A DNA stretch of 31,907 nucleotides, taken from NCBI GenBank assembly GCA_032111745.1, contig JAULUH010000514.1:1-31907 (forward strand). The letters run 5' to 3'. Source of the stretch: JAULUH01 sp032111745. GTDB taxonomy: Bacteria > Chloroflexota > Anaerolineae > JAAEKA01. The notes beneath the pieces are model-generated. The model was not told the DNA's origin. It searched no databases and saw only the letters and a list, made by a program, of their open reading frames with translations. Shown one piece after another: positions 22,993 through 31,907 of the stretch; positions within the stretch are counted from its first letter, which is position 1; the number at the start of each line of letters is the position of its first letter. A program made the translations under genes and the position numbers.

Positions 22993-24129
22993 ATGTATAT
23001 CGATCCTCGCCCCCGCCGCCGCAAACGCCGCTCGTCACTGCCCGGCTTCATCCTCGTGCTGGCTGTCCTGGCCATCGCCGCGCTTATGGCCAACCAGCGC
23101 TACGACCTGATCCGCAATCCCTTTGAGACCCCCACGCCAACCCCCACCCCTACCCGCGCCACCATCTCCTTCCTGGCCGAGGGACAACAGCTGGAAGAGC
23201 AGGGCCGGTACGCCGAGGCCATCGAGCTCTACCAGGTCGTAGCCCGGCGCGAGCCGGACAACGACGAGATCCGGCGTGTCCTGTCCCGCCTGCTGATCTA
23301 CGCCAGCCGTGCCGAGGAAGCCCTGCCCTACGCCGAGCAGGCCGTGGCCATCGACGAGGAGAACGCCGCCAACCAGGCCAGCCTTGCCATGGCCCTGGAC
23401 TGGAACAGCCGCTTCGACGAGGCCTACACCGCCGCCCAGCTGGCCGTCGAGCTCGATCCGGAGCTGCCTGAGGCCCATGCCTACCTGGCCGAGGCCCTGG
23501 CCGACCTCGGCAGCTGGTACCAGGCCGCCGACGAGGCCGCCATCGCCGTCGAGCTGGAGCCGCGCAACGTCGACGCCCAACGCATCCTGGGCTATACCTA
23601 CGAGGTCCAGGGCAAATACCAGGAGGCCCTGGCCGAATATGAGAAGGCCGTGGCCCTTGACCCCACTCTGGCCTACCTGTACCTCAACATGGGCCGTAAC
23701 CACCGCGCCCTCAACGATTTCGAGAGCGCCGTCGCCATGTTCCGCCGCGGCCTGGAGGTCGCCTCCGAAGACCCCTGGCTGCGCTTTGAGCTCGGCAAAA
23801 CCCTCTTCCAATCCGGCGACCAGGAGCTCGGCCTGCGTGAGCTGCGCAAAGCCGTCGAGCTTAAGCCCGACATGCCCGATGCCTATACCCAGCTGGGCGT
23901 CGGGCTCTACCTCCGCCGCGCCTACGAAGAGGCCATCGAGAATATGCAAAAGGCCATCGACCTGGGCGCTGACACGGATATCAACTACTACATCATCGGC
24001 CTGTCCTACCTCAACCTCGAGCAGATGGACTGCGACAACGGCGTGCCCTGGCTCCACAAGGCGCTGGACAAGAACCCCGACGCCGTGCCGGCACTGGACG
24101 GGCTCAAACGCTGCGGCGTTCAGCCCTGA
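22993..24129 (+). CDS. Membrane-anchored TPR-repeat protein
   Basis: A 378-residue type II membrane protein. A basic N-terminus (RPRRRKRRSS) is followed by one membrane helix at ~17-34. A Pro/Thr linker PTPTPTPT (47-54), common in Chloroflexota surface proteins, leads into eight to nine tetratricopeptide repeats spanning ~58-370. The repeats show consensus pairs such as AEGQQLEEQGRYAEAIELYQ and NMGRNHRALNDFESAVAMF. The TPR domain should face outward and act as a docking scaffold for unknown partners. Last gene of the UroD-Nudix-PHP-IMPase run, 12 bases after the previous stop. No terminator hairpin is obvious before the groES promoter, 48 bases on. Confidence 0.88.
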   Translation: MYIDPRPRRRKRRSSLPGFILVLAVLAIAALMANQRYDLIRNPFETPTPTPTPTRATISFLAEGQQLEEQGRYAEAIELYQVVARREPDNDEIRRVLSRLLIYASRAEEALPYAEQAVAIDEENAANQASLAMALDWNSRFDEAYTAAQLAVELDPELPEAHAYLAEALADLGSWYQAADEAAIAVELEPRNVDAQRILGYTYEVQGKYQEALAEYEKAVALDPTLAYLYLNMGRNHRALNDFESAVAMFRRGLEVASEDPWLRFELGKTLFQSGDQELGLRELRKAVELKPDMPDAYTQLGVGLYLRRAYEEAIENMQKAIDLGADTDINYYIIGLSYLNLEQMDCDNGVPWLHKALDKNPDAVPALDGLKRCGVQP

Positions 24130-24176
24130 ACCCCCTACCTCACCCTCCTCTCCCTTCATCAACTTGACTCGCTGAT

Positions 24177-24205
24177 TTGCACGATTAGCGGAGGTCGTGT
24201 ATCAT
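24177..24205 (+). promoter_or_regulatory. groESL promoter
   Basis: TTGCAC (24177-24182), a 17-base spacer, TATCAT (24200-24205). Transcription would start near 24212, right at the edge of the CIRCE operator. A second possible -35, TTGACT, lies at 24164-24169. Confidence 0.7.
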
Positions 24206-24213
24206 ACTGCCTG

Positions 24214-24240
24214 TTAGCACTCTCTGGTCCTGAGTGCTAA
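24214..24240 (+). promoter_or_regulatory. CIRCE operator for HrcA
   Basis: A perfect inverted repeat TTAGCACTC (24214-24222), nine bases, GAGTGCTAA (24232-24240). This is the exact consensus of the CIRCE element bound by the HrcA repressor. It starts at about +2 of the predicted transcript and lies in the 5' leader of groES, so heat-shock control by HrcA is expected. hrcA itself is not in the window. Confidence 0.97.
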
Positions 24241-24308
24241 CAACGCTTATGCCTGTAGTTCCTGGTGCCCTGTGCACTACATCATAACCCTGAGGAGGAT
24301 AACGATCT

Positions 24309-24596
24309 ATGGACCTTAAGCCGCTAGGCGATCGACTGTTGGTGAAGCCTGTGGAGCAGGAAGAGAAGACCGCTTCCGGCATCATCCTGCCGGAGACGGC
24401 CAAGGAAAAGCCCCAAGAGGGCGAGGTGCTGGCCGCCGGCCCCGGCGCCCGCAAGGAGGACGGCGAGCGTATCGCCATGGACGTGAAGGTCGGCGACCGG
24501 GTTCTCTACGCCAAGTACGCCGGCACCGAGATCAAGATGGATGGCCAGAAGTATCTCATCCTGCGCGAGAGCGACATCCTGGCTATTGTCAGTTAA
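24309..24596 (+). CDS. groES: Co-chaperonin GroES
   Basis: A 95-residue Hsp10, normal length. It opens with MDLKPLGDRLLVKPVEQEEK and has the mobile loop KTASGIILPETAKEKPQEG, including the Ile-Ile-Leu that contacts GroEL. The roof and closing strands (GDRVLYAKYAGTEI, ILRESDILAIV) follow. The heptamer caps the GroEL cage in the cytosol. GAGGAGG lies a few bases before ATG 24309. The leader carries CIRCE. groEL follows after 67 bases. Confidence 0.98.
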   Translation: MDLKPLGDRLLVKPVEQEEKTASGIILPETAKEKPQEGEVLAAGPGARKEDGERIAMDVKVGDRVLYAKYAGTEIKMDGQKYLILRESDILAIVS

Positions 24597-24663
24597 GCTG
24601 CAACAACCCAACCTTTCCCCAGCAATTGCACTGGTACAGACACCACGAGGAGCATAGACGAAA

Positions 24664-26310
<1,647 letters not shown>

Positions 26311-26342
26311 CCGCCACCACCCCCTGATCCCCTGTCCGTTAC

Positions 26343-26379
26343 CCCAGGCCACCGGTACCCCCGGTGGCCTGGGCCTTTT
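26343..26379 (+). terminator. Rho-independent terminator of groESL
   Basis: Thirteen perfect base pairs, CCCAGGCCACCGG (26343-26355) with CCGGTGGCCTGGG (26361-26373), a 5-base loop, followed by CCTTTTC. The minus side lacks a T run, so it probably serves groESL only and not the converging permease gene. Confidence 0.93.
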
Positions 26380-26392
26380 CATCCCCCTACGT

Positions 26393-28663
26393 TCATGACT
26401 CGCCCCCCTCCCCAATGGCGACCAGAACCCCATCCTCGGTGGCCACATACACCCGCCCCGGCGCGAGCGCCCCACCCACCGGCCTGCCCCCCCGCTCCAC
26501 CGCCAACTCCCACGTGGCCGCCGGCCGGTCCACATTGTACGCCGCACACTCCAGAGTGACGCCGTCCGCGATAGACCCCCGTACGATGCCGCCACAGGCA
26601 TAGGTCGTGCCATCCTGCGCCACTCCCACCAGCACGCTGGCGTTGTCCGGCCAGGGATAGTCGACGACGTTCAACATGTTCCCCTCCCTGTCGGCCCACA
26701 ATAGCTTGACGAACTCGAAGCTGCTGCCATAGTAGATCCACAGACGCCCACCTGGGGTGACCCCGATGACGCTCGGGATGCGGAACCCCAGGTTCAGTGC
26801 CAGCAGGTCCAGCCGCGCCTGGGGGATGACCTCAACCCCGTCCCCGCTCCATGCCACCTGGTCCACCGTTTCCTGGCCCCCCAGGTAAAGGTTGCCATCG
26901 GCCCCCACCACGTAGCGATCGAGGATCATGTCCGTCTGGTTCACCAGGGTAGCGCCGGTAGCCGCATCCAGCAGTATGTCCTCGAAAAGCACCAACCGCT
27001 CGTCCGCACTCAGGTGAGGCTGGGGCGATACGTAGCTGTAGGTCGGCAGGCCGACCTGCCATTTGACCTCTCCGAAGGAGTCTACGGCGATCAGGCTGCG
27101 CTCCGTCGGGTAGTAGGCCGTCCCGCTGGCGTCGACCACCGGACCCGAAAGCGGCATCGCGCCAGGCTCCGCCTCCACCGACCACACCTGGTCCCCTTCT
27201 GGCCCATACGCCGACAGCCGGCCTTCCCGGTCCAGCACGTAGATGTGCCTCTCGCCGCTCAGGGCCGGCGTGCCCACGGGAGGAGCCGGTAACTCAGTCT
27301 GCCAGCGCACGCCGCCGTCGGCATCCAGCGCATAGAGAATGCCGCCCTTGGATGCCACGTAGACCGTGCCATCCGCGGCCACCACCGGGCCGCCCGCGAA
27401 CCCCTCGGCATCCTCGAATCGCCACAACAGCTCGGGAGCCTGCGGTCCGCCGGCGTTCGCCCAATAGGTGCCCTGGGCATCGTGCTGCGGACCAGCCCAG
27501 TGATGGGAACCCGGCACCTGGATGGCCGAGGCTGCCACCGGCGCCCCCGTCGCCCGCAACAGAACCAGGCCGCTAGCCATCACCAGGAGCAGCAGCGCGC
27601 CGATGGCCAGCGCAGCGCTGTGGCGAGTGCGCCACCGGCCGACCTGCTCCCAGGTGATGCCCGCCCGGGCCACCGTCTCGCCTACCCGGTTCCGCCGCCG
27701 CCCACGCTGGGGGTCGAACTGCCTCCGCAGCCCCTCGCCCAACAGGTTGAAGCCCAACACCACCACAAACACCATGGCTCCGGCCGCCAGCAATAGCCAG
27801 GGATGGCGCAGCGCGATCTGCGCGCCGCTGGCCAGCATCTGCCCCAGCTCAGGCGACCCACTGGTACGTACCGCGGTCCAGTCCCCCAACGGCACCCAGA
27901 TGGCGTTGGCGAAGTAGCCCAGGAAGCCCAGGCTCGCCGTCACCAGCAGCGCCGTGCTGATCTCGAAGGGCAACAGGATCCACACCACCGGCATCAGGTG
28001 CGGCAAGACGTGCCGGCCTACGGCGCTGACCTCCGAGGTGCCCAGGGCCTGGGCCGCCTCCACATAGGGCTGGGCCTTGATCAGGCGCGTCTGGTCATGC
28101 ACGATGCGCGCCACCTCGGCCCACCCGGTCAGGCACAGCCCCACCACGAACGCCCATATCCCCCACTCCGGGCCAAAGGCCGCAATCACACACAACGCGA
28201 CCAGCAACACCGGCACGCTCACCGCAATGGTCGTCACCCCTTCCAACACTCGCGCCAGGGAGCCCGTAACCCACCCCGACGCCATGCCCATGCCCAACCC
28301 CACCAACAGCCGCAAGGCCGCGGCCACCAGCACCAGCACCAGCGTGGGCCGCAGGGCCCACAGCAGCTGGCTCCAGGTATCCCGGCCCAACTCGTCCGTG
28401 CCCAGGGGATATCGTGCCACCTGCCCGGGCACCAGCGGCGGCTTTACCCATTCCCCCGCCTCCGCATCCCGCACGATGTACACCGGCTTCATCGGGTCGT
28501 GAGGCGCCAGCACGGGTCCCAGCACGGCCAGGGCCACTATCACCAGCACCAGGCCGGCGCCGATCCATAAGGGCCAGTTGATCGGCGCCCGCCACCCCAC
28601 CGCATAGGCTTGGGCTCCCACCGGGGAGGGTGGCGCTGCCGGCGCCAGGGGCTGGCTAGGCAC
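26393..28663 (-). CDS. DppC/OppC-type ABC permease fused to an extracytoplasmic PQQ-like beta-propeller
   Basis: A 756-residue fusion. Residues 1-~318 are a DppC-type permease: TM1 at 30-52, LGTDELGRDTWSQLLWALRP (87-106, the family mark before TM2), the coupling EAA loop from EAAQALGTS (202-210) and the last helix at 286-308. Permeases of this family stop here. Instead a basic cytoplasmic stretch (RRQFDPQRGRRRNR) is followed by a seventh helix, 349-371. Then come ~385 residues of PQQ-like propeller (WRFEDAEGFAGGPVVAADGT, VYVASKGGILYALDADG, IYVLDREGRLSAYGPEG). The extra helix should place the propeller outside. The GTG start 28663 overlaps the end of the DppB-type gene by 8 bases. No substrate-binding protein or ATPase gene is in the window, so the propeller may sense or bind substrate. 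That is inference. Confidence 0.85.
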   Translation of the reverse strand: MPSQPLAPAAPPSPVGAQAYAVGWRAPINWPLWIGAGLVLVIVALAVLGPVLAPHDPMKPVYIVRDAEAGEWVKPPLVPGQVARYPLGTDELGRDTWSQLLWALRPTLVLVLVAAALRLLVGLGMGMASGWVTGSLARVLEGVTTIAVSVPVLLVALCVIAAFGPEWGIWAFVVGLCLTGWAEVARIVHDQTRLIKAQPYVEAAQALGTSEVSAVGRHVLPHLMPVVWILLPFEISTALLVTASLGFLGYFANAIWVPLGDWTAVRTSGSPELGQMLASGAQIALRHPWLLLAAGAMVFVVVLGFNLLGEGLRRQFDPQRGRRRNRVGETVARAGITWEQVGRWRTRHSAALAIGALLLLVMASGLVLLRATGAPVAASAIQVPGSHHWAGPQHDAQGTYWANAGGPQAPELLWRFEDAEGFAGGPVVAADGTVYVASKGGILYALDADGGVRWQTELPAPPVGTPALSGERHIYVLDREGRLSAYGPEGDQVWSVEAEPGAMPLSGPVVDASGTAYYPTERSLIAVDSFGEVKWQVGLPTYSYVSPQPHLSADERLVLFEDILLDAATGATLVNQTDMILDRYVVGADGNLYLGGQETVDQVAWSGDGVEVIPQARLDLLALNLGFRIPSVIGVTPGGRLWIYYGSSFEFVKLLWADREGNMLNVVDYPWPDNASVLVGVAQDGTTYACGGIVRGSIADGVTLECAAYNVDRPAATWELAVERGGRPVGGALAPGRVYVATEDGVLVAIGEGGES

Positions 28664-29603
28664 GGCTGGGCTCCAGCACCTCTACCCGTAAGCGCGGATC
28701 CACAGCGTGCACCGCAATGGTGCTTGCGGTGTCGGCCAGCAAGAACAGGAAACCGAAGATGGTCAGGATCGCCGCCACCAGCTCGGGATACAGGAAGAAA
28801 CGCTGCGCCCCCTGCATCACCCCACCCACCGACGCCACGGTGGGTGGTAACAGGGCCAGGGCCAGCAGCCGTCCCAGGCCCGGCCAGGCGAAGAGCCACT
28901 CCACCACGATCAGCTCCCCCACCATCAGGCGGAACGACGCCGCCACGGTCAGGATGACCGCCGGCAGGGCGTTGCGCAGCGCATGCTTCCAGCGGATCGT
29001 GCGATTGGGCGTGCCCCGGCTGCGCGCCGCGACCACGTACTGCTTGCCCAGCTCGTCTATCAGCACCCCCGAGGTGGCCTGCGCGATCTGCATGGCCGGC
29101 CGCACGCTCAGCGCCAGCACCGGTAGGACCAGGTGCATGTCCCACCCAAACCCCTGCAGCGGCAGGAGTGGCCGCGCGTCCTCACCGCTGCGCAGGTAAA
29201 GGGCCAACAAGAGACTGATGCCCAGCGCGCCGATGAAGAAGCTGGGCGCCGNNNNNNNNNNNNNNNNNNNNNNNNNNNNNNNNNNNNNNNCCACGCTCAC
29301 GCTGATGGCAAACGCGATCGCCACCAGCCCCAGGCTGGCCCCGGCCGCCCGCCAGGCCACCGCCGAGACCGCCTCGGCCTGCACGCCGACCACCGGCATC
29401 GTGCCGAGATCGCCCCGCACTACACCCGCCAGGTAGTCGCCGTAGAGCTGCAAGATGGGCACCGAGGTATCGACGGCGCTGCCGAAGGGGTTCTGGGCCA
29501 GCTGCACCCGTTGCGCCAGGTGCGCATAGGCAAAGGCGACGAAGTTGATCGCCAACAGCGCCACCGGTATGAGCAGGAGCCGGCGCAGGATGAAGCGGGT
29601 CAT
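28656..29603 (-). CDS. DppB/OppB-type ABC permease, interrupted by a scaffold gap
   Basis: About 315 residues as drawn, start ATG 29603. It opens MTRFILRRLLLIPVALLAIN, the typical DppB first helix. The periplasmic part (GDYLAGVVRGDLGTMP) is followed by a helix at ~90-104. A run of N then hides about 14 codons. After it come the PSFFIGALGI helix and the EAA loop region ELGKQYVVAARSRGTPNRTI, then the last two helices. In relatives the hidden part normally holds xPLGxxxAxRRGSWxDR and the following helix start, rather more than 14 residues. The true gap is therefore probably longer, even though the drawn frame stays open. It pairs with the DppC-type fusion to form the membrane channel for peptides, sugars or nickel-like substrates; which one is unknown. 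Confidence 0.88.
   Translation of the reverse strand: MTRFILRRLLLIPVALLAINFVAFAYAHLAQRVQLAQNPFGSAVDTSVPILQLYGDYLAGVVRGDLGTMPVVGVQAEAVSAVAWRAAGASLGLVAIAFAISVSVXXXXXXXXXXXXXXAPSFFIGALGISLLLALYLRSGEDARPLLPLQGFGWDMHLVLPVLALSVRPAMQIAQATSGVLIDELGKQYVVAARSRGTPNRTIRWKHALRNALPAVILTVAASFRLMVGELIVVEWLFAWPGLGRLLALALLPPTVASVGGVMQGAQRFFLYPELVAAILTIFGFLFLLADTASTIAVHAVDPRLRVEVLEPSRA
29252..29290. other. Assembly gap of 39 N
   Basis: Thirty-nine undetermined bases inside the DppB-type gene. The length keeps the reading frame open, but the missing protein segment looks longer in the family, so the gap size should not be trusted. Confidence 0.99.
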
Positions 29604-29614
29604 GAAGCCCTTTC

Positions 29615-29630
29615 GCTGGCTATTGCCAGC
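29615..29630 (-). repeat. Small hairpin in the leader of the permease genes
   Basis: GCTGGC-TATT-GCCAGC, a perfect 6-bp inverted repeat, 12 bases upstream of the DppB-type ATG. In the mRNA it would sit just before the AAAGGG ribosome site and could influence translation. Six base pairs may also be chance. Confidence 0.35.
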
Positions 29631-29700
29631 CCGAGATCGATCGCAGACCTACAGGCCAATCGGCCCATCCGGCTGACCTGTGCCGCCCCTGCTACAGCGC

Positions 29701-29730
29701 TTTTCACTGTCCTATGAGTCACAGTATAAT
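29701..29730 (+). promoter_or_regulatory. Probable promoter of the 390-residue unknown gene
   Basis: TTTTCA (29701-29706), an 18-base spacer, perfect TATAAT (29725-29730). Transcription start is expected near 29737, leaving a leader of ~195 bases to ATG 29932. This 328-base gap between divergent genes holds this promoter and the small hairpin at 29615-29630; I see nothing else in it and no clear promoter for the permeases. Confidence 0.45.
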
Positions 29731-29931
29731 GCCCGTGCAGGTTCACTGCCGCCACTATTGTGGCATCGATCATGCCGCCGGTCAAGTCCGCCATCCTTGG
29801 CGCACCTGACGGATGCGCGAGACCTATCTTCCCGTAGGGTGCGGCCCTCCGTGGCCGCCCGTCTATTGCCGCCAGTTTCGTCCCTGTTCAATCGTCGTCG
29901 TGTGCTCTTCCACATGACATAGCTGGAACCG

Positions 29932-31104
29932 ATGCCTCCCATCCTTCCCCCTGCCATCGCCGAGGTGCAGCAGATCACGGCCAACCCCGAACCCGTGCTG
30001 CGCAACCTGCAGATCACCCAGTGCTACCACGAGCTGTCCCTCGCCATGGCCGCGCTCACCGGGCCGCTGGCCAACTGGTGTACCTTCGCCACCTGGGCCT
30101 CCAAACAGGCCGGCCAGAGCATTCGCCAGGAAGACCTGGCCCGCACCCTCGAGCGCCTGATCCAGGACACTCCGGATGCCCAACAGGCCGCGCAGGCGAC
30201 GGCCGCCATCGCCCTCGAAGTGGGCGGGGAACAAGGCCGCAGCGTGCCCGGCGCAGCCCAAGCCCTGTGGCAGGCCCTCAACCCCCTGGCCGCCTTCTCC
30301 CGGGTCAGCGACGCCGTCGCTCGGGGCAACCGCAAGGTGTTCGGCGAGATCGGCTATGAGTTCGCGCGCTTCCTGGCTCTCTTTTCCGCCAGCCAGCCCT
30401 CTGCGTTACAACTGGAGGAGTTCTACGCCGGGCTGCAGCCAGGCGACCCGCCGGACGGCCAGCGCTACCTGCGCCAGGCCTTTGGTCGCTACCACCAGGC
30501 CCTGTCCGAGCCCAATTCCAAGGCCCGGGCTGAGCTCATGCTCCTGGCCAATATCGAGATTGGCTTTCACGAGCAGACCCGGCTGCAGCCCGACATCCTC
30601 GAGGCCATGGAGGCCCCGATATATGACCCCCAGCAGTTGCGCCGGCAGTTGATGCATGAGCTGTTCCCGTCCCCGGAATCCCGGCTCCATCTGTGGATGG
30701 CCCACCTCAGCGGCCAGGCCAGGCCCGTGCTGGACGCCCGCGACCGCTTCGCCGACGAGGCGCAGCGGCTCGCCCGCCTTGCCGTCACCGAGCAGATGAT
30801 GACCCTCGGCCTGCCCCACGGCCAGGTGCTCCGCTTGGGCCAGGACCTGCGCGCCGGTTTTTCGGCGGACCTGCAACAGATCGACAATCCCGACCTGCTG
30901 GCCCTACTCCGGCTGATCGATCCCACTCCGGACAGCGTGGCCGGTACTGGCGCTGAAGACTGGAGCAGCCTGCCGGATCGCCTTCACTTCATCGCCGACC
31001 TGTTCCGCGCCCGGGTCCACGATGGCAACCTGCTGGGCCCACCCTTCAACCCCCAACAAGTAGAGGCCCTGAAGGCCAACCGGCGGCCTGAGGGGCGGCT
31101 ATAA
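29932..31104 (+). CDS. Conserved-looking protein of unknown function, 390 residues
   Basis: A cytosolic, largely helical protein without signal peptide or membrane segment. The most distinctive part is near the N-terminus: QITQCYHELS (27-36) and NWCTFATWASKQAGQSIRQE (48-67), a Trp/Cys-rich stretch that looks conserved. Further on, VARGNRKVFGEIGYEFARF and EIGFHEQTRLQPDI suggest a helical bundle with buried His/Glu residues that could bind a cofactor or metal; this is speculative. Codon use fits the genome's C/G-ending pattern along the full length. ATG 29932 is preceded by only a weak ribosome site (CTGGAACCG). I cannot name the family. The damaged ROK fragment begins directly after its TAA, in the same frame. 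Confidence 0.8.
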   Translation: MPPILPPAIAEVQQITANPEPVLRNLQITQCYHELSLAMAALTGPLANWCTFATWASKQAGQSIRQEDLARTLERLIQDTPDAQQAAQATAAIALEVGGEQGRSVPGAAQALWQALNPLAAFSRVSDAVARGNRKVFGEIGYEFARFLALFSASQPSALQLEEFYAGLQPGDPPDGQRYLRQAFGRYHQALSEPNSKARAELMLLANIEIGFHEQTRLQPDILEAMEAPIYDPQQLRRQLMHELFPSPESRLHLWMAHLSGQARPVLDARDRFADEAQRLARLAVTEQMMTLGLPHGQVLRLGQDLRAGFSADLQQIDNPDLLALLRLIDPTPDSVAGTGAEDWSSLPDRLHFIADLFRARVHDGNLLGPPFNPQQVEALKANRRPEGRL

Positions 31105-31501
31105 GACCAGCCGCGCGATTGGGCCGCCGATCCCTTCCCTGGCCTCTGTCCCTACCACGGCGACTGCCTGGAGGGGCTGGCGTCAGGCCCGGCGCTGGAG
31201 GCCCGCTGGTCCCAACGCGCCGAGACCCTGCCGCCCGACCATCCCGCCTGGACCCTGGAGGCTGGCTACCTCGCGCTGGCGCTGGTCAACCTGGTCTGCA
31301 TCCTGTCACCCCAGCGCATCGTCGTGGGTGGCGGCGTGATGAGCCAGCCCGGGTTGCTTGCCCGGGTGCGCGGGCGGGTGCAGGCCCACCTGAACGGCTA
31401 CATTCAGGCGCCGGAGATCCTGCAGGAGATCGACACCTACATCGTGCCGCCCGGGCCGGGTGCTGGGCGCCATCGCGCTGGCCCAACAGGTCGTGTCCTA
31501 G
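31105..31501 (+). pseudogene. ROK-family fructokinase C-terminal fragment with frameshift
   Basis: Directly after the TAA of the preceding gene, and in its frame, comes the second half of a ROK sugar kinase. It shows CPYHGDCLEGLASGPALEAR (the zinc-binding Cys/His cluster of ROK kinases), then LVNLVCILSPQRIVVGGGVM and YIQAPEILQEIDTYIVPPG. The ATP-binding N-terminal half with its catalytic Asp is absent and there is no start codon. Near 31458 the frame is lost: the expected ending VLGAIALAQQVVS continues in another frame to TAG at 31499-31501, with a few codons missing at the junction. Closest in style to ScrK-like fructokinases. A deletion with frameshift makes it non-functional, unless these are assembly errors near the contig end. 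Confidence 0.75.
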
Positions 31502-31532
31502 CCCTGCCTCCGCGCCGGCCCTGGGTCAGGTC

Positions 31533-31907
31533 CTAGCGCTCCGCCCCAGGCGCGCGCAGCGTGCCATCCGCCAGCTCCCATAGCGTGGTCGCAAAACGCT
31601 CGATGAAGTAGCGGTCGTGCACCACGGCCAGCACCGTGCCCTCGAAGTTCGCCATGGCCGCTCGAAGCTCTCTCGCGAGGGGATGTCCAGGTGATTGGTC
31701 GGCTCGTCCAGCAGCAGGAAGTTGCAGCCCCGCACGGCCAGCAGGGCCAGGGCCAGCCGGCTGCGCTCGCCGTAGCTGAGTCGGCCCACCGGGATGAACA
31801 CCGCGTCCCCGGTAAACAGGAAGTAGTGCAGGAAGCTGCGAGCCTCGGTCTCGTTCAGCGGGGCAGCCTCGCGCACCAGTGACAGAGGCGTGGCCGCGCT
31901 GTCGAGA
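31533..31907 (-). pseudogene. ABC-F ATPase C-terminal part with a one-base frameshift, 5' end off the window
   Basis: Enters from the right edge with sequence typical of the second ATPase domain of ABC-F proteins: ARSFLHYFLFTGDAVF, signature LSYGERSRLALALL, Walker B FLLLDEPTNHLDIPSRE. ABC-F proteins act on the ribosome and lack membrane domains. Right after SRE the frame breaks near 31671. Adding one G at GAGAG-AGCTT would restore the usual ending, ELRAAMANFEGTVLAVVHDR (with the H-loop His) then YFIERFATTLWELADG, to TAG at 31533-31535. The restored tail is intact codon by codon, so a recent mutation or a sequencing error near the contig end is more likely than old decay. The subfamily cannot be fixed from this fragment. 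Confidence 0.8.

Noticed and set aside
23035..24162. Minus-strand frame across the TPR gene
   Set aside because: Shadow; the plus strand has regular TPR repeats and a membrane anchor.
26343..26379. Use of the groESL hairpin as a terminator for the converging permease gene
   Set aside because: On the minus strand the hairpin is followed by GTAACGG, not a T run.

Overview
The window looks like a draft (metagenome-type) contig of a high-GC bacterium, most likely Chloroflexota (Anaerolineae/Caldilineae-like). This is inferred from several features seen together: strongly C/G-ending codons, a HerA/NurA gene set, membrane proteins with PTPTPTPT linkers, a secreted propeller protein ending in a YLPIV-type tail, and a HrcA/CIRCE-type groESL operon. 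No rRNA or tRNA gene, CRISPR array or transposase was recognised. A 39-base run of N (29252-29290) marks a scaffold gap.

Left end (1-2.8 kb). This part is lower in GC and poor in intact genes. It holds a truncated SDR oxidoreductase, an RNase HI start joined out of frame to unrelated coding sequence, a small Arg/Lys-rich hypothetical protein, and a HigA-like antitoxin without a toxin. From 2.78 kb onward most genes look intact and well packed. They are a dual-specificity phosphatase, then on the minus strand nurA, a small HAS-barrel-like protein and herA, which together form a DNA-end-processing set. Divergent from nurA is a membrane-anchored degenerate PP2C/beta-propeller protein, followed by an LCP cell-wall ligase probably made from a leaderless mRNA, and a UspA protein. 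Polyphosphate kinase and a SulP/STAS remnant lie on the minus strand.

Middle (14.4-24.1 kb). A tight four-gene operon (cytochrome P450, GT2 glycosyltransferase, CrtYc/CrtYd-type lycopene cyclase, PlsY-like acyltransferase) suggests synthesis of a cyclic, oxidised, glycosylated and perhaps acylated carotenoid. A secreted TolB-like propeller protein converges on it. Divergent from that gene is a five-gene run: UroD-family, Zn-ribbon Nudix, PHP phosphoesterase, inositol monophosphatase and a membrane TPR protein. These genes overlap or nearly touch, and two of them start with TTG.

Right end (24.1-31.9 kb). groES-groEL has a near-consensus promoter, a perfect CIRCE and a strong intrinsic terminator. 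Next come two dipeptide-type ABC permease genes on the minus strand. The second is fused through an extra membrane helix to a PQQ-like beta-propeller and is the most unusual gene here. A conserved-looking 390-residue unknown protein follows. The contig ends in two damaged genes: a ROK fructokinase tail and an ABC-F ATPase with a one-base frameshift.

Many intergenic regions carry readable sigma70-like promoters, often as divergent pairs, and these helped to choose start codons.
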